Shown here in pieces: positions 35,284 to 46,960 of a stretch of DNA of 64,000 nucleotides. Numbering within the stretch: position 1 is the stretch's first letter; the number at the start of each line of letters is the position of its first letter. The stretch lies in the NCBI RefSeq assembly GCF_003369915.1, contig NW_022881614.1:12421001-12485000 (forward strand), given 5' to 3'. The notes under the pieces were generated by a model, which was not told where the DNA came from, ran no database searches, and saw only the letters and a list, made by a program, of their open reading frames with translations. The position numbers and the translations under genes were made by a program. Source of the DNA: Drosophila miranda (taxonomy: Eukaryota > Arthropoda > Insecta > Diptera > Drosophilidae).

Positions 35284-36125
35284 AATGGCGCCCAACTTAT
35301 TTTCGAATTCGTATGCATCTGGACTGACGCAGGTTCGGGTGGTATTACAGCAAATGTCACTCGGGCTGTTAAAGGATATTGGAATAAGTTAGAGTAAGTC
35401 ATGTAGGTAAATGTTCATTGTAGTTTCGCACCTGTTTGTTTAAAATAAAGCCGCTTTCGTGTTTTTGAACCTGTTGTCTGTCTGCCGAGAGGTGGTGAGG
35501 AGTAGGTGGCCCGGGAGTCGTAAAGACAACCCGCGATGCATCTGTTGTCATGGCAGATCGCTATGATGCATGACAGGAACAAATCACAAGCAAAGTGAGC
35601 TCATGCACCGTGAGGCTTCTCGTTTATCGGCCATCGCTTAGAGCGATGACTAGATTAGATGACAGGCCACACAAAGGTGGTGTTCGTAATTGTAGGATAT
35701 CCGTAGGGCGACTGTCAAGTGGAGCGCAGAAACTGGAGCGGTTGCTGGTCCCGGCTAGTCACGTGTCCCCCTCTTAATGAATCTTGTAAGAATAAGAAGA
35801 ACTGTTAGGAATTTTTGTTGTTAGGTTTTGTGTTGTGTTGAATGTGTTTGAAGTTTGAGTGTCTTAGGTGTCGATCGAATATACATGTATGTTATTATTT
35901 ATTTATTCAAATATTTAATTGCATATATCTCGTTAACGGCGCTAGTTGGCGCAATATTTATATCGGTATTTATTTATTTATTTATCGGAGTATTTATTGG
36001 TCCGAAGCGTGGTGTTATTTATTCTTACTAGTTATTTCTTTGGGTATTTATATCTTTATTTATATATATTATCTTAGTTTAGGAGTTTCCCTTTTTTTTT
36101 GTAATATTGGTGTTGCTCGGTGCAG
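35284..36125 (+). promoter_or_regulatory. Osvaldo-like leader with tRNA-Lys-type primer-binding site
   Basis: TGGCGCCCAAC at 35286-35296 lies 2 bases after the LTR, matching the 3' end of tRNA-Lys as used by several Ty3 and retroviral elements. The 840-bp leader has no long coding frame. Its first 748 bases are repeated in inverted form at 30503-31270. Confidence 0.75.
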
Positions 36126-37272
36126 ATGCCACAAGAAGGGGGTAGTCGACAGCATCATACGCGATCACGCGTAAACAAAACAGTGGACCAGATAGGAGAA
36201 GTGTCAGGGGCGATGTTTGGTCTAGATCGGGAGGAACTTGGAGCTGTGGGTGGGTTGCCAAGAACAACGGTACAGGCCAGGTCAGAAGAATGGCCAATGT
36301 CCGATCCTACACCCACGCTTGCTTCCGAACTGGCATCAGCAGTCAACGTATCGTTGGCTCAGGCTCATGCGACACACAGGGCAGCGAACACTGACTCGAT
36401 TAGTCGGGTGTTGCAGGAGGAGTTGCGTAAGGGGTTTATCGAGATGATGCACCAACTCAACGAGGTACTCCAGCCGGTTAGACAGCTGCAGCAGCAGAAG
36501 GAACCGCAGCGGGAGGAGGTTCACCACGAGCAGGAGTATCGAGGAGCAATCCCGAAAAGGAAGCCGTCTAGCACGACTGATGCGCCGATTCCGCCACCAA
36601 AACCATCATGGCGGTGGTGTTTGGCAGGAACTAAGGGGCGACTTAATTGCTCGTTTCCGAGGCACGGCGTCCGAGTTCGACCGCATGAGAGAACTGCGAG
36701 AAAGAATGCAGCGGTCAAACGAGAGTGTGGAAGACTTTTTCCATGTCATGAGAAAGCTCGCGTCGAGGTTGGAGATGCCACCATCTGAAAAGGAGATGGT
36801 AAAAATCGTCAAAAAGGCACTCACAGATGAGATAGCGAGTTTCGTCTACGGCTTACGGGTTTATTCCTTAGACCAACTGCGGGATGAGTGCGTGGAAATA
36901 GAGGCACATCTGAAGAGGAAAGCTCGATCTTCGTGGCGAGGAGCACCCAAAGCCACAAACTATGGTCGCGGGCCGAAGGCGAACGTCAGCGAGGTCGCGC
37001 AGGATCGGTCGATTGGCGATGAAGAGGCAGAGGTCATTGAGGAAGCGCAAGTGACACAGCGTGTTCCACAGAAGTTGATTTGCTGGAACTGCGGGCAGAC
37101 CGATCATGGCTTTAGGGACTGTATGGCATCGGAGAGGCCAATTTTCTGCTACCGGTGTGGAAAGCCCGATGCATATTGTCCAACCTGTCCGAATTGCGCG
37201 GGAAACGTGAAGAGGGGTGCGATCCAAGCAGGCGAATCACGCTCACAGAAGGGGCCTGCGCAGAGGAAGTAG
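36126..37272 (+). pseudogene. Osvaldo-like gag
   Basis: ATG at 36126 (MPQEGGSRQHHTRSR) starts a basic N-terminus and a Gln-rich helical segment (LQPVRQLQQQKEPQREE). The frame shifts near 36600, where capsid sequence seems shortened, and resumes as WQELRGDLIARFRGTASEF, a capsid C-terminal motif, then FFHVMRKLASRL. Two knuckles follow: CWNCGQTDHGFRDC and CYRCGKPDAYCPTC. Gag forms the particle and packages RNA. The shift and apparent internal deletion make this copy defective. Confidence 0.8.
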
Positions 37273-38704
37273 AAGAAAATAAAAATGAATTAGATAGACG
37301 TAAATTGCATGCTAGGTTAAGGAACTTATCATATGAAGAGCGCTTAAGAAATTATTTAGAAACCAGAAATATAATATTTTCTGAACTACGAGTGGATGGT
37401 ATGCGAGCACTGTCGGTGCGGGTAAGAAAGGCGAGATCCCGTTTTAAGCAAAGGCGAGGTATGAGGAGGCAGGTGATTGCTTCAGTAAAGCGTTGGTGCA
37501 AGAAAGACCCGAGAGTTTTCGCAGAAATCTCGATAATGGGCGAGTCCGTGCGAGGCCTGTTGGATTCAGGCGCTACACACAGCATGCTAGGGTGTAATGG
37601 TCAGGAATTCCTGGAGAAGCTGGGCGTGGAGGCTCGTCGATATTCTTCTATAGTGAAGGTAGCGAATGGGGAAGATCGCGCAATCGTTGGCCGAGTAGAA
37701 TTACCGGTGAAATACAAGGGAGAGGTAAAAAGATTAACGTTGTTCGTATGCCCTTTCTTGGAACAGGAAATTTACTTGGGGGTAGACTTTTGGCGGGTAT
37801 TCTCATTGGCTCCTGAGGTGATGGGAGAAGGTCCAGTAGGGGCATCTCACAGATTAGTGGAAGAAGTGCTGGCTGATCAAGTCGCTCACTATGTGGGAGG
37901 CCCGGAGAAGGAGATAGTGCTGGAAGAATGGGAGTTGTCAGAAGAGCAAAGGGCAGCCTTGGATCAGGTGAAGGCAGAGTTTCTGACTTTCGAAGCCGTA
38001 GGCCTGGGGAGGACGTCGAGAGAGACTCACAAAATTCAGTTGGTGGAGAAGGCCGAGCCTGTGAAGGATCGACATTACCCGCTGTCGCCAGCGATGCAGG
38101 AAGTGGTGTGTGGTGAGGTGGACAAAATGTTGGCTTTGGGAGTCATCGAGTACAGTGATAGTCCGTGGAGCAACCGTACCACCGTGGTGCGAAGGCCGGG
38201 CAAAAATCGTTTCTGCCTCGATGCCCGAAAGCTCAACAAAGTAACCATCAAGGACGCTTACCCACTTCCTAGCATCGAGGGGATCTTGTCGCGTCTCGAT
38301 CAGACGATATATATCTCCAGCGTCGACTTAAAATTCGCTTTTTGGCAAATCGAGCTGGACGAGCAGAGTCGACCATATACGGCGTTCACGGTGCCGGGAC
38401 GGCCTCTGTACCAGTTCCGTATGATGCCCTTTGGCCTCTGCAACGCCGCACAACGCCTATGTAGACTGGTCGATAAGGTGATTCCGGTTGAGATGCGTTC
38501 AAACGTCTATGCGTATCTCGACGACTTGCTGATTATAGCTGAGGACTTCCAAACGCACGTGAAGATTCAGCCACAGGTTGCCGAGCGTCTACGAGAAGCA
38601 AATTTAACGATAGGGCTGAGCAAATCTAATTTTTGCTATAAAAACATTAAATACCTGGGATTTATAGTGGGAGGAGGAGCGCTGAAGATGGATCCGGATC
38701 CATT
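37273..38704 (+). pseudogene. Osvaldo-like pol: protease and reverse transcriptase
   Basis: The frame overlaps the end of gag and runs from about 37155 to 38783. Protease shows GLLDSGATHSML (LDSG catalytic Asp). RT shows DARKLNKVTIKDAYPLP, SVDLKFAFWQIELDE, YQFRMMPFGLCNAAQ and the catalytic YLDDLLIIAEDF box. It then reaches KNIKYLGFIVGGG before losing frame at about 38700. Protease matures Gag-Pol; RT copies the genomic RNA. All motifs look intact up to the shift. Confidence 0.87.
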
Positions 38705-40579
38705 TTGCGCATTTTGCAGCCGCGATCTGTTCGAGAATTGCGTAGTTTCCTGGGAACTGCGGGCTGGTACCGGCGCTTTATGAAAAACTATGCTGAGATG
38801 GCCGGTCCGCTCACAGACGCCCTGAAAAAGTCGGGAAATGGAAAGTTTAAATTGACGGAGGAGGCAAAACGAGCCATGGGGGAGCTAAAAGCTGCACTCA
38901 CCTCGGCACCAGTCCTGGTACACGCGGATTTCAAGCGGCACTTCTACATACAGTGCGACGCCTCACATTATGGAGTAGGAGCCGTACTCTTCCAAAGGGA
39001 TGACGAGCAGAACGAGAGGCCCATAGCGTTTTTCTCTGCCAAACTGAATTGCCACCAAAAAAACTACTCGGTGACAGAGAAAGAGTGTCTGGCAGCCCTC
39101 ATGGCGATCCTTAAGTTCCGCCCGTACGTAGAGCTTATGCCGTTTACAGTCATAACTGACCACGCCAGTCTCAAATGGCTCATGACCATGAAGAACCTGG
39201 ATGGTCGCTTAGCTCGTTGGTCCCTTCAACTGCAGGCCTTCGATTTCGGCATAGAACACCGGAAAGGAGCGGACAATGTAGTGGCAGATACATTTTCACG
39301 CAGTATTGAAGAGCTGGAAGTGGATCCGAGTAGTATCCTGGGTTTTGAAACGGTGGAGTTTGAATCTGGAGAATATCAGGAGTTAAGGAAGGAAATAACA
39401 GAGAACCAAGACCGCTTACCTGATCTCCAGATTGTTGACGGCATGATATTCAAGCGCATGCGCTTTGAACGATTGGATGATCAACTGGAGGGCGCCGTCT
39501 GGAAATTGTGGGTTCCGAGTTCGCTGACGGCCGCGTTGATAGACAAAGCACACTCGGAAGAGAAGACAGCGCACGGAGGAATCGCGAAAACCTTGCACTT
39601 ATTGCGTAGGCAGTTTTACTGGCCGAACATGGCGATAGAGGTGCGGGATTATATCCGACGGTGCACCGTGTGCAAGGAGTCGAAAGCGCCGAATTATCGG
39701 ATGCAGGTCGGGATGGGGCAAGAAGTGGTCACTGAGCGCCCGTTCCAAAAACTTTATATTGATTTTTTGCGCAAATATCCGCGGTCAAAGAACGGTCAGG
39801 CGTGGATATTTATTGTAGTTGACCAGTTCTCTAAGTTCACATTCCTAAAGACCATGACCAAGGCCACAGCAAAGGAAGTTGTAAGATTCCTCGTTCACGA
39901 GGTGTTTTACAAGTTTGGAGTGCCGGAGATGATTCACTCGGACAATGGGGCTCAGTTCGTCTCGAAAACTTTTAAGGAGATGACCGATGCGTTCGGAGTC
40001 ACTCATATGAGGACGCCAGTGTATTCTCCGCAGAGTAACGCAGCCGAACGCGTGAATCGCACAGAACTCAGCGCGATTCGGGCGTATCTGGAAGACGATC
40101 ACCGGGACTGGGATGTGCATCTGCCGGAGATAGAACTGGCTATTAGGAACTCGGTTCACGAGGCAACAGGCGTAACACCATTCTTTGCAGTCTTCGGGCA
40201 GCAAATGTATTTGCATGGGTCATGCTACAAGCTGGCAAAGCGACTGCGGTCGATCGGCGAGCATGACATATCGCTGCTGGAGGGTCAGGACAAGCGACAA
40301 CTCATCCAAGAGGGGATTCGCGCTAGTTTACATCAGGCATACGAGCGTAGTAGGGTAAGATACAACCAGCGAGCTCGGGTGTTTTACGCGAGGCCGGGAC
40401 AAGAGGTATTCCGCCGAAATTTTGTCCTTAGTGACTTTGGAAAAGGCTTTAATGCCAAGTTCGCGCGCAAATTCATCCGATGCCGGGTAGTGAAGCCAGT
40501 AGGAGAGAACGCGTATGCTCTGGAGGACCTTAACGGCCGTCCCATAGGAGTGTACCACGCCAAAGACCTGAGAATGTAG
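38705..40579 (+). pseudogene. Osvaldo-like pol: RT end, RNase H and integrase
   Basis: A 624-residue frame begins right after the shift with RSVRELRSFLGTAGWYRRF (RT thumb). RNase H follows (FYIQCDASHYGVGAVLFQ, EKECLAALMAI, TDHASLKWLM). The integrase has AHGGIAKTLHLL...CTVCKESK, the catalytic Asp in LYIDFLRKYP, IHSDNGAQF (second Asp) and SNAAERVNR (catalytic Glu), then a C-terminal domain to AKDLRM. It is uninterrupted, so one frameshift near 38700 and the gag damage are the main defects. Confidence 0.87.
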
Positions 40580-40719
40580 TGAGGTGTGGGTGTGGCCTAC
40601 GTTGGGCGCGGCAGAAGAATGCAGGGCACGCCGGCGTGTGCTCAATAGTGTTCCGGAATCCGGTGGGCATGCCCACGCGTATGTTGTCCCTCCTGGGACT
40701 GACGACATACTCGTGGTGG

Positions 40720-42349
40720 TGTTCCAGTCCCACCTGAACGATAGGTGGCCAGGGCTGAGGGCGACGCGCCATCTAGCGGAAGTCCAGGGAGGCTCGATGG
40801 TGTATGGGGACATCGGGGGGAGCTGGAGCCGTCACTGGGGATATAAGGAAGAGAATAGGATTAGTTATATGTATTAGTAAGGGAAAAGGGGATAAATAGG
40901 AGTGAAAATATTAGAAAACGTGGATTGGATTATAGAAATCGTGGAGCGTGGACTGAGTAACGTCGAAATTGGAAATTTTGTGCTTAAAACAGAAAGTTTG
41001 AAGTGAGTACAGAAAAGGCGGGCGATAAAATAGGTTGTAATGCAGAAAATTTTACAAACAGCCGGCAAGGAATATAGCCACCAGAACCGGGCCAGAAGGT
41101 TTCCTGGAGAGGGACACTGGAGTTCGAGAAAGTCGACTGCAGAGAAGAAGACTGCCCAACGGAACCTGAGTGAGTTCGTTCCAGTTGCGCGTGTGTGAGC
41201 CAAGTAGCGCGGGACGTGTGAAGGGGGAGGGTGAAAGAGAACGATTTAGCTGCCAGGGCGATTCTAGCCACACCGCACGATCGTTGCATCGCCTTCCAGT
41301 GCGTGCCACACGTTTGGTCTCATTCACCAGGTAACAACCCCGAAACCCTATTCACACACACACACACGCGCACACGTATACTCGGACCTATATAAATTTA
41401 GGGCTGACCGGCCACGGCCAGCGATCGCCCACGTCGTTTGAATTTAAAGAAAAAAAACATAATCCGCACTCCAAACACCGTTCCACATTAAATGTTATTT
41501 TGTTCCGTGTGTTGTCCTTTATTTAGTAATCCTAATACTAATTAGCTTAAACCGTTTAACGTACATTGAAAAAAAATATGTAAAAACACCAACACCTTTC
41601 ACGAACCTAAATCTGCGATCAGCTGTTCAGTGCCAGAAGATTAACCCTTAGTGGGTGACGCGGGGGTCCCATCAGTCCACCGTATTTGGTCGAGCGATTT
41701 GTGGAAAAATATTGTTTATTGTTTATGTCCCGGGGACCCTTAACAAGAGCTCTTGGTAGGTTAAGTCTCCGTAGGGGCCCGAGTTAAATTAACTCCCGTA
41801 AAACTGGATCCAGTCAACTACACATATTCCATTACGTATGGGTGAGGGTATCCCTGTTGGTTGAACGAAATTTCAGCAGTTATTTCCTTGTTTGCCTTTG
41901 TGTTGAACGTTTTGGTGTTTCTTAGTGGTTAGTGATAATTTTGAGTATAGCTATTTATTAATGAGAAAGATAAAATTGTCAATTTACGATTATTAAAGCT
42001 TGGATATATATTGAAGCATGATGCATTAAATTTAAAATAGAGGGAGGACGCGTGGCGTAAGCCATGGATTAGGCCAGCCGTTACCGTTCCAGCAGAGGGT
42101 GGCCAAAATGAACGTTGTGTTTGGTCACAGGTAGGGCGGGCGCGCGAAGTGATAACACCCAAGCTTCACCCACTTGATAGCCGTCTGTTTATGATTTTCT
42201 TTGTTGTTGTTAGGTTGTTGTTAGTTTTGATGTCCCGAGAAGTAGTATGTCTCCTTTTTTGTCTACATTTGGCGGGCAAGGGGAACTACCCAGCCCTGGG
42301 GTCGACAGCTAGCCGGCATTGCCCTCTGGGAAACAAGCCAAGTGTAACA
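40720..42349 (+). repeat. Osvaldo-like 3' LTR
   Basis: Same ends as the 5' LTR but no LINE-tail insertion. It has variants such as GGATCCAGTCAACTACAC where both other LTRs have GGATCCACTCATCTACAC. It abuts Iswi at CTCC (42350-42353). The 140 bp between pol and this LTR contain no frame and only a weak purine run. Confidence 0.87.
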
Positions 42350-43495
42350 CTCCTCGGGGGAGAAGGAGGCAGAGTTCGACAACAAGATTGAAGCCGACCG
42401 GAGTCGGCGGTTCGATTTTCTGCTAAAACAAACTGCTGAAATATTCACCCATTTCATGACAAACAGCGCCTAGAGTCCCACAGAGCCAAAAGGCAGACCC
42501 AAAAAGATCAAGGATAAAGAAAAAGAGAAGGATAAGGATAGAGATAAGGATAAGCAATTGGCTGAGTAAATGCATATAATTTTATATTTCTTTACGCGTA
42601 CTTATGCCCACAGTCCCTGTAGTCATCGTCATCGCAAAACAGAGCAGGAGGAGGATGAAGAGTTGTTGGCCGAGGATACGGCTACAAAGGAACTATTTCG
42701 TTTCGATGCTTCCCCTACCTACATTAAGGGTGGTGAAATGCGCGACTATCAAGTTCGTGGTCTCAACTGGATGATCTCACTGTACGAGAATGGCATCAAC
42801 GGCATTCTGGCCGATGAAATGGGTTTGGGTAAGACTCTACAGACCATCTCTCTTCTTGGGTATCTCAAACATTTCAAGTGAGTTATCGAAATGTGATACG
42901 CTTCAAAAGTACTCAGAGCATTCTGATTATCCTGCAGAAACCAAGCTGGTCGTGATTGTTCCCAAGTCCACGCTACAGAATTGGGTGAATGAGTTCAAGA
43001 AATGGTGCCCATCGCTGCAGGCCGATTGCCTGATTGGTGACCAGGACACTCGCAACACTTTCATCCGTGATGTGTTGATGCCGGGCAAGTGGGATGTTTG
43101 CGTGACATCCTACGAGATGTGCATACGTGAAAAGTCCGTATTCAAGAAGTTCAATTGGCGTTATCTGGTTATTGACGAGGCGCATCGCATCAAGAACGAG
43201 AAATCCAAGCTGTCGGAGATACTCCGGGAGTTCAAAACAGCTAATCGGGCTGCTCATCACCGGTACCCCATTGCAGAACAATCTCCACGAGCTCTGGGAC
43301 CTGCTGAACTTTTTCTTGCCCGATGTATTTAACTCGGCGGAGGACTTTGATGAATGGTTCAACACAAACACATGCCTGGGAGATGATGCCCTCATCACGA
43401 GACTGCATGCCGTGCTTAAACCCTTTTTGCTGCGTCGTCTAAAGTCCGAGGTGGAAAAGCGTCTGAAGCCCAAGAAGGAAATGAAGATATTCGTA
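42350..43495 (+). pseudogene. Iswi: Iswi, internal exons, truncated
   Basis: Three exons are readable: 42350-42565, 42623-42877 and 42938-43495, with short introns bounded by GT and AG. The protein has the acidic/basic ISWI N-terminal region, then SNF2 helicase motifs: DEMGLGKT (ATP binding), DEAHRIKN (Walker B-like) and TGTPLQNN. It ends at EMKIFV, so the second helicase lobe and HAND-SANT-SLIDE are missing. Lesions: TAG at 42471-42473 in place of Lys; an inferred 8-bp loss near 42950; one extra G near 43247. The first two exons are inverted at 32991-33177. This is a dead, rearranged copy. Confidence 0.9.
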
Positions 43496-43538
43496 TAATT
43501 AAATACATACAATATAAAATGTACAACTATTTTGTGTT

Positions 43539-44626
43539 TTTATACCCGATACTCAAAATGAGTATTGGGGTATATTAGATTTGTGGTAAAAGTGGATGTA
43601 TGTAACGTCCAGAAGGAATCGTTTCCGACCCCATAAAGTATATATATTCTTGATCAGCATCAATAGCCGAGTCGATTGAGCCCTGTCTGTCTGTCCTTCC
43701 GTCCCCTTCAGCGCCTAGTGCTCAAAGACTATAAGAGCTAGAGCAACGATGTTTTGGATCCAGACTTCTGTGATATGTCACTGCTACAAAAATATTTCAA
43801 AACTTCGCCCCGCCCACTTCCGCCCCCACAAAGGACGAAAATCTGTGGCATCCACAATTTTAAAGATATGAGAAAACCAAAAACGTAGAATTGTAGAGAA
43901 TGACCATATCTTTAAGACTGCGGAATCTGAATTGGATCGTATTATTATTATAGCCAGCATCAAGAAAATAATTTCATTTTTTCTCGCCCTGTCTCTCTCT
44001 AACACACACGAAGCATAGGCGGCTTTGCTTAGAGTAAAACATTAGCGCCTAGATCTCAGAGACTAAAAAAGCTAGAGCAACAAAATGTGGTATCCACACT
44101 CCTAATATATCGGACCGAGACGAGTTTGTTTCAAAATTTCGCCACACCCCCTTCCGCCCACGCAATGGACGAAAATCTGGGAATATTCAAAAATCTCAGA
44201 GACAATTAACGCTAGAGTAACCAAATTTGGTATCCGCACTCCTGTTAGATCTTACTATAAAACGTGTATCTCAAAATTTCGCCCCACCCCCTTCCGCCCA
44301 CACAAAGGACGAAAATCTGTTGCATCCACAATATTGATATTACGAAAAAAGTAAAAACGCAGAATCATAGATAATGACCATATCTATCAGATTCCTGAAT
44401 CTGGATCAGATCGGATCAATTTTATAGCCAATAGGAACAAATCAATTTGCAGTTGTTACGCAGCGCCCGACGTCACGCTCAGACTGATTTTCTGTCTCTC
44501 TCGCACGCACTCTTTGTCGTGTCGTTTAATATTAGCGGCGTCTGCCGGAGGAGAGCCATACTGACTTAGTATCGGGTATAACCGTAGAGTTGCGGTGTCC
44601 GCAGCAACTCACAACGTTCCCCCTCG
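43539..44626 (+). mobile_element. Helentron Ha (array unit 1)
   Basis: Full-length INE-1/DINE-1-like copy with a short GTCT core, 3' hairpin and CCCTCG end. It follows directly after the Iswi truncation with a 44-bp AT-rich gap. The tandem duplication's second copy starts inside the equivalent of this element. Confidence 0.85.
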
Positions 44627-44703
44627 TTTTGTTTTGTTTTGTTGTTGTTTCTCCCTTTTGTTGTTGGTTCTTTTTTGCTTTTGCTCTCCATTGTTTATGG
44701 TTT
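44627..44703. repeat. 77-bp spacer between Helentrons
   Basis: T-rich sequence with GTTTTGTTTTGTTG and TCTCCATTGTTTATGG. It recurs between units 2 and 3 (45793-45869) and in the second block (54632 and 55800). Confidence 0.85.
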
Positions 44704-45792
44704 TTATACCCGATACTCAAAATGAGTATTGGGGTATATTAGATTTGTGGTAAAAGTGGATGTGTGTAACGTCCAGAAGGAATCGTTTCCGACCCCATAA
44801 AGTATATATATTCTTGATCAGCATCAATAGCCGAGTCGATTGAGCCATGTCTGTCTGTCCGTCTGTCCGTCCCCTTCATCGCCTAATGCTCAAAGACTAT
44901 AAGAGCTAGAGCAACGATGTTTTGGATCCAGACTTCTGTGATATGTCACTGCTACAAAAATATTTCAAAACTTCGCCCCGCCCACTTCCGCCCCCACAAA
45001 GGACGAAAATTGTGGCATCCACAATTTTAAAGATATGAGAAAACCGAAAACGCAGAATCGTAGAGAATGACTATATCTTTTAGACTGCAGAATCTGAATT
45101 CGATCGTACTATTATTATAGCCAGCATCAAGAAAACAATTTCATTTTTTCTCGCCCTGTCTCTCTCTAACACACACGTAGTATAGCCGGCTTTGCTTAGA
45201 GTAAAACATTAGCGCCTAGATCTCAGAGACTATAAAAGCTAGAGCAACCAAATTTTGTATCCTCACTCCTTATATATCGGACCGAGACGAGTTTGTTTCA
45301 AAATTTCGCCACACCCCCTTCCGCCCCGCAATGGACGAAAATCTGGGAATATTCAAAAATCTCAGAGACAATTAACGCTAGAGTAACCAAATTTGGTATC
45401 CGCACTCCTGTTAAATCTTACTATAAAACGTGTATCTCAAAATTTCGCCCCACCCCCTTCCGCCCACACAAAGGACGAAAATCTGTTGCATCCACAATAT
45501 TGATATTACGAAAAAAGTAAAAACGCAGAATCATAGATAATGACCATATCTATCAGATTCCTGAATCTGGATCAGATCGGATCATTTTTATAGCCAATAG
45601 GAACAAATCAATTTGCAGTTGTTACGCAGCGCCCGACGTCACGCTCAGACTGATTTTCTGTCTCTCTCGCACGCCCTCTTTGTCGTGTCGTTTAATATTA
45701 GCGGCGCCTGCCGGAGGAGAGCCATACTGACCAAGTATCGGGTATAAATGTAGAGTTGCGGTGTCCGCAGCAACTCACAACGTTCCCTCTCG
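44704..45792 (+). mobile_element. Helentron Hb (array unit 2)
   Basis: Same orientation and termini as Ha. Variants such as CCTTCATCGCCTAATGC distinguish Hb and Hc from Ha. Confidence 0.85.
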
Positions 45793-45869
45793 TTTTGTTT
45801 TGTTTTGTTGTTGTTTCTCCCTTTTGTTGTTGGTTCTTTTTTGCTTTTGCTCTCCATTGTTTATGGTTT

Positions 45870-46960
45870 TTATACCCGATACTCAAAATGAGTATTGGGG
45901 TATATTAGATTTGTGGTAAAAGTGGATGTGTGTAACGTCCAGAAGGAATCGTTTCCGACCCCATAAAGTATATATATTCTTGATCAGCATCAATAGCCGA
46001 GTCGATTGAGCCATGTCTGTCTGTCCGTCTGTCCGTCCCCTTCATCGCCTAATGCTCAAAGACTATAAGAGCTAGAGCAACGATGTTTTGGATCCAGACT
46101 TCTGTGATATGTCACTGCTACAAAAATATTTCAAAACTTCGCCCCGCCCACTTCCGCCCCCACAAAGGACGAAAATCTGTGGCATTCACAATTTTAAAGA
46201 TATGAGAAAACCAAAAACGTTGAATTGTAGAGAATGACCATATCTTTAAGACTGCGGAATCTGAATTGGATCGTATTATTATTATAGCCAGCATCAAGAA
46301 AACTATTTCATTTTTTCTCACCCTGTCTCTCTCTAACACACACGTAGCACAGCCGGCTTTGCTTACAGTAAAACATTAGCGCCTAGATCTCAGAGACTAT
46401 AAAAGCTAGAGCAACCAAATTTGGTATCCACACTCCTTATATATCGGACCGAGACGAGTTTGTTTCAAAATTTCGCCACACCCCCTTCCGCCCCCGCAAA
46501 GGATGAAAATCTGGGGATATTCACAAATCTCAGAGACTATTAAGGCTAGAGTAACCAAATTTGGTATCCGCACTCCTGTTAGATCTCACTTTAAAACGTA
46601 TATCTTAAAATTTCGCCCCACCCCCTTCCGCCCCCACAAAAGACGAAAATCTGTTGCATCCACAATATTGAAGATACGAAAAAACTAAAAACGCAGAATC
46701 ATAGATAATGACCATATCTATCAGATTCCTGAATCTGGATCAGATCGGATCATTTTTATAGCCAATAGGAACAAATCAATTTGCAGTTGTTACGCAGCGC
46801 CCGACGTCACGCTCAGACTGATTTTCTGTCTCTCTCGCCCGCACTCTTTGTCGTGTCGTTCAATATTAGCGGCGCCTGCCGGAGGAGAGCCATATTGACT
46901 TAGTATCGGGTATAACTGTAGAGTTGCGGTGTCCGCTGCAACTCACAACGTTCCCCCTCG
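45870..46960 (+). mobile_element. Helentron Hc (array unit 3)
   Basis: Third unit of the head-to-tail array (period about 1166 bp including the spacer). It ends at the edge of the inverted X arm. Its hairpin has GTGTCCGCTGCAAC instead of GTGTCCGCAGCAAC. Confidence 0.85.

Larger units (their letters stand above)
33676..42349 (+). mobile_element. Osvaldo-like Ty3/Gypsy retrotransposon with 1.6-kb LTRs
   Basis: LTRs at 33676-35283 and 40720-42349, tRNA-Lys-type primer-binding site, long leader, gag with two zinc knuckles, and pol with protease, RT, RNase H and integrase. No env frame fits between pol and the 3' LTR (140 bp). LTRs over 1.5 kb and a TGGCGCCC primer site recall the Osvaldo/Ulysses lineage. 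The flank left of the 5' LTR (CTCTT) does not match the CTCC right of the 3' LTR. The true partner is the inverted LTR at 32990, so the 5' end has been rearranged. Confidence 0.85.

Noticed and set aside
35053..35397. 114-codon frame repeated in the LTR/leader and its inverted copy
   Set aside because: It crosses the LTR end and primer-binding site and has no protein-like features. Its repetition is due to the repeat itself.
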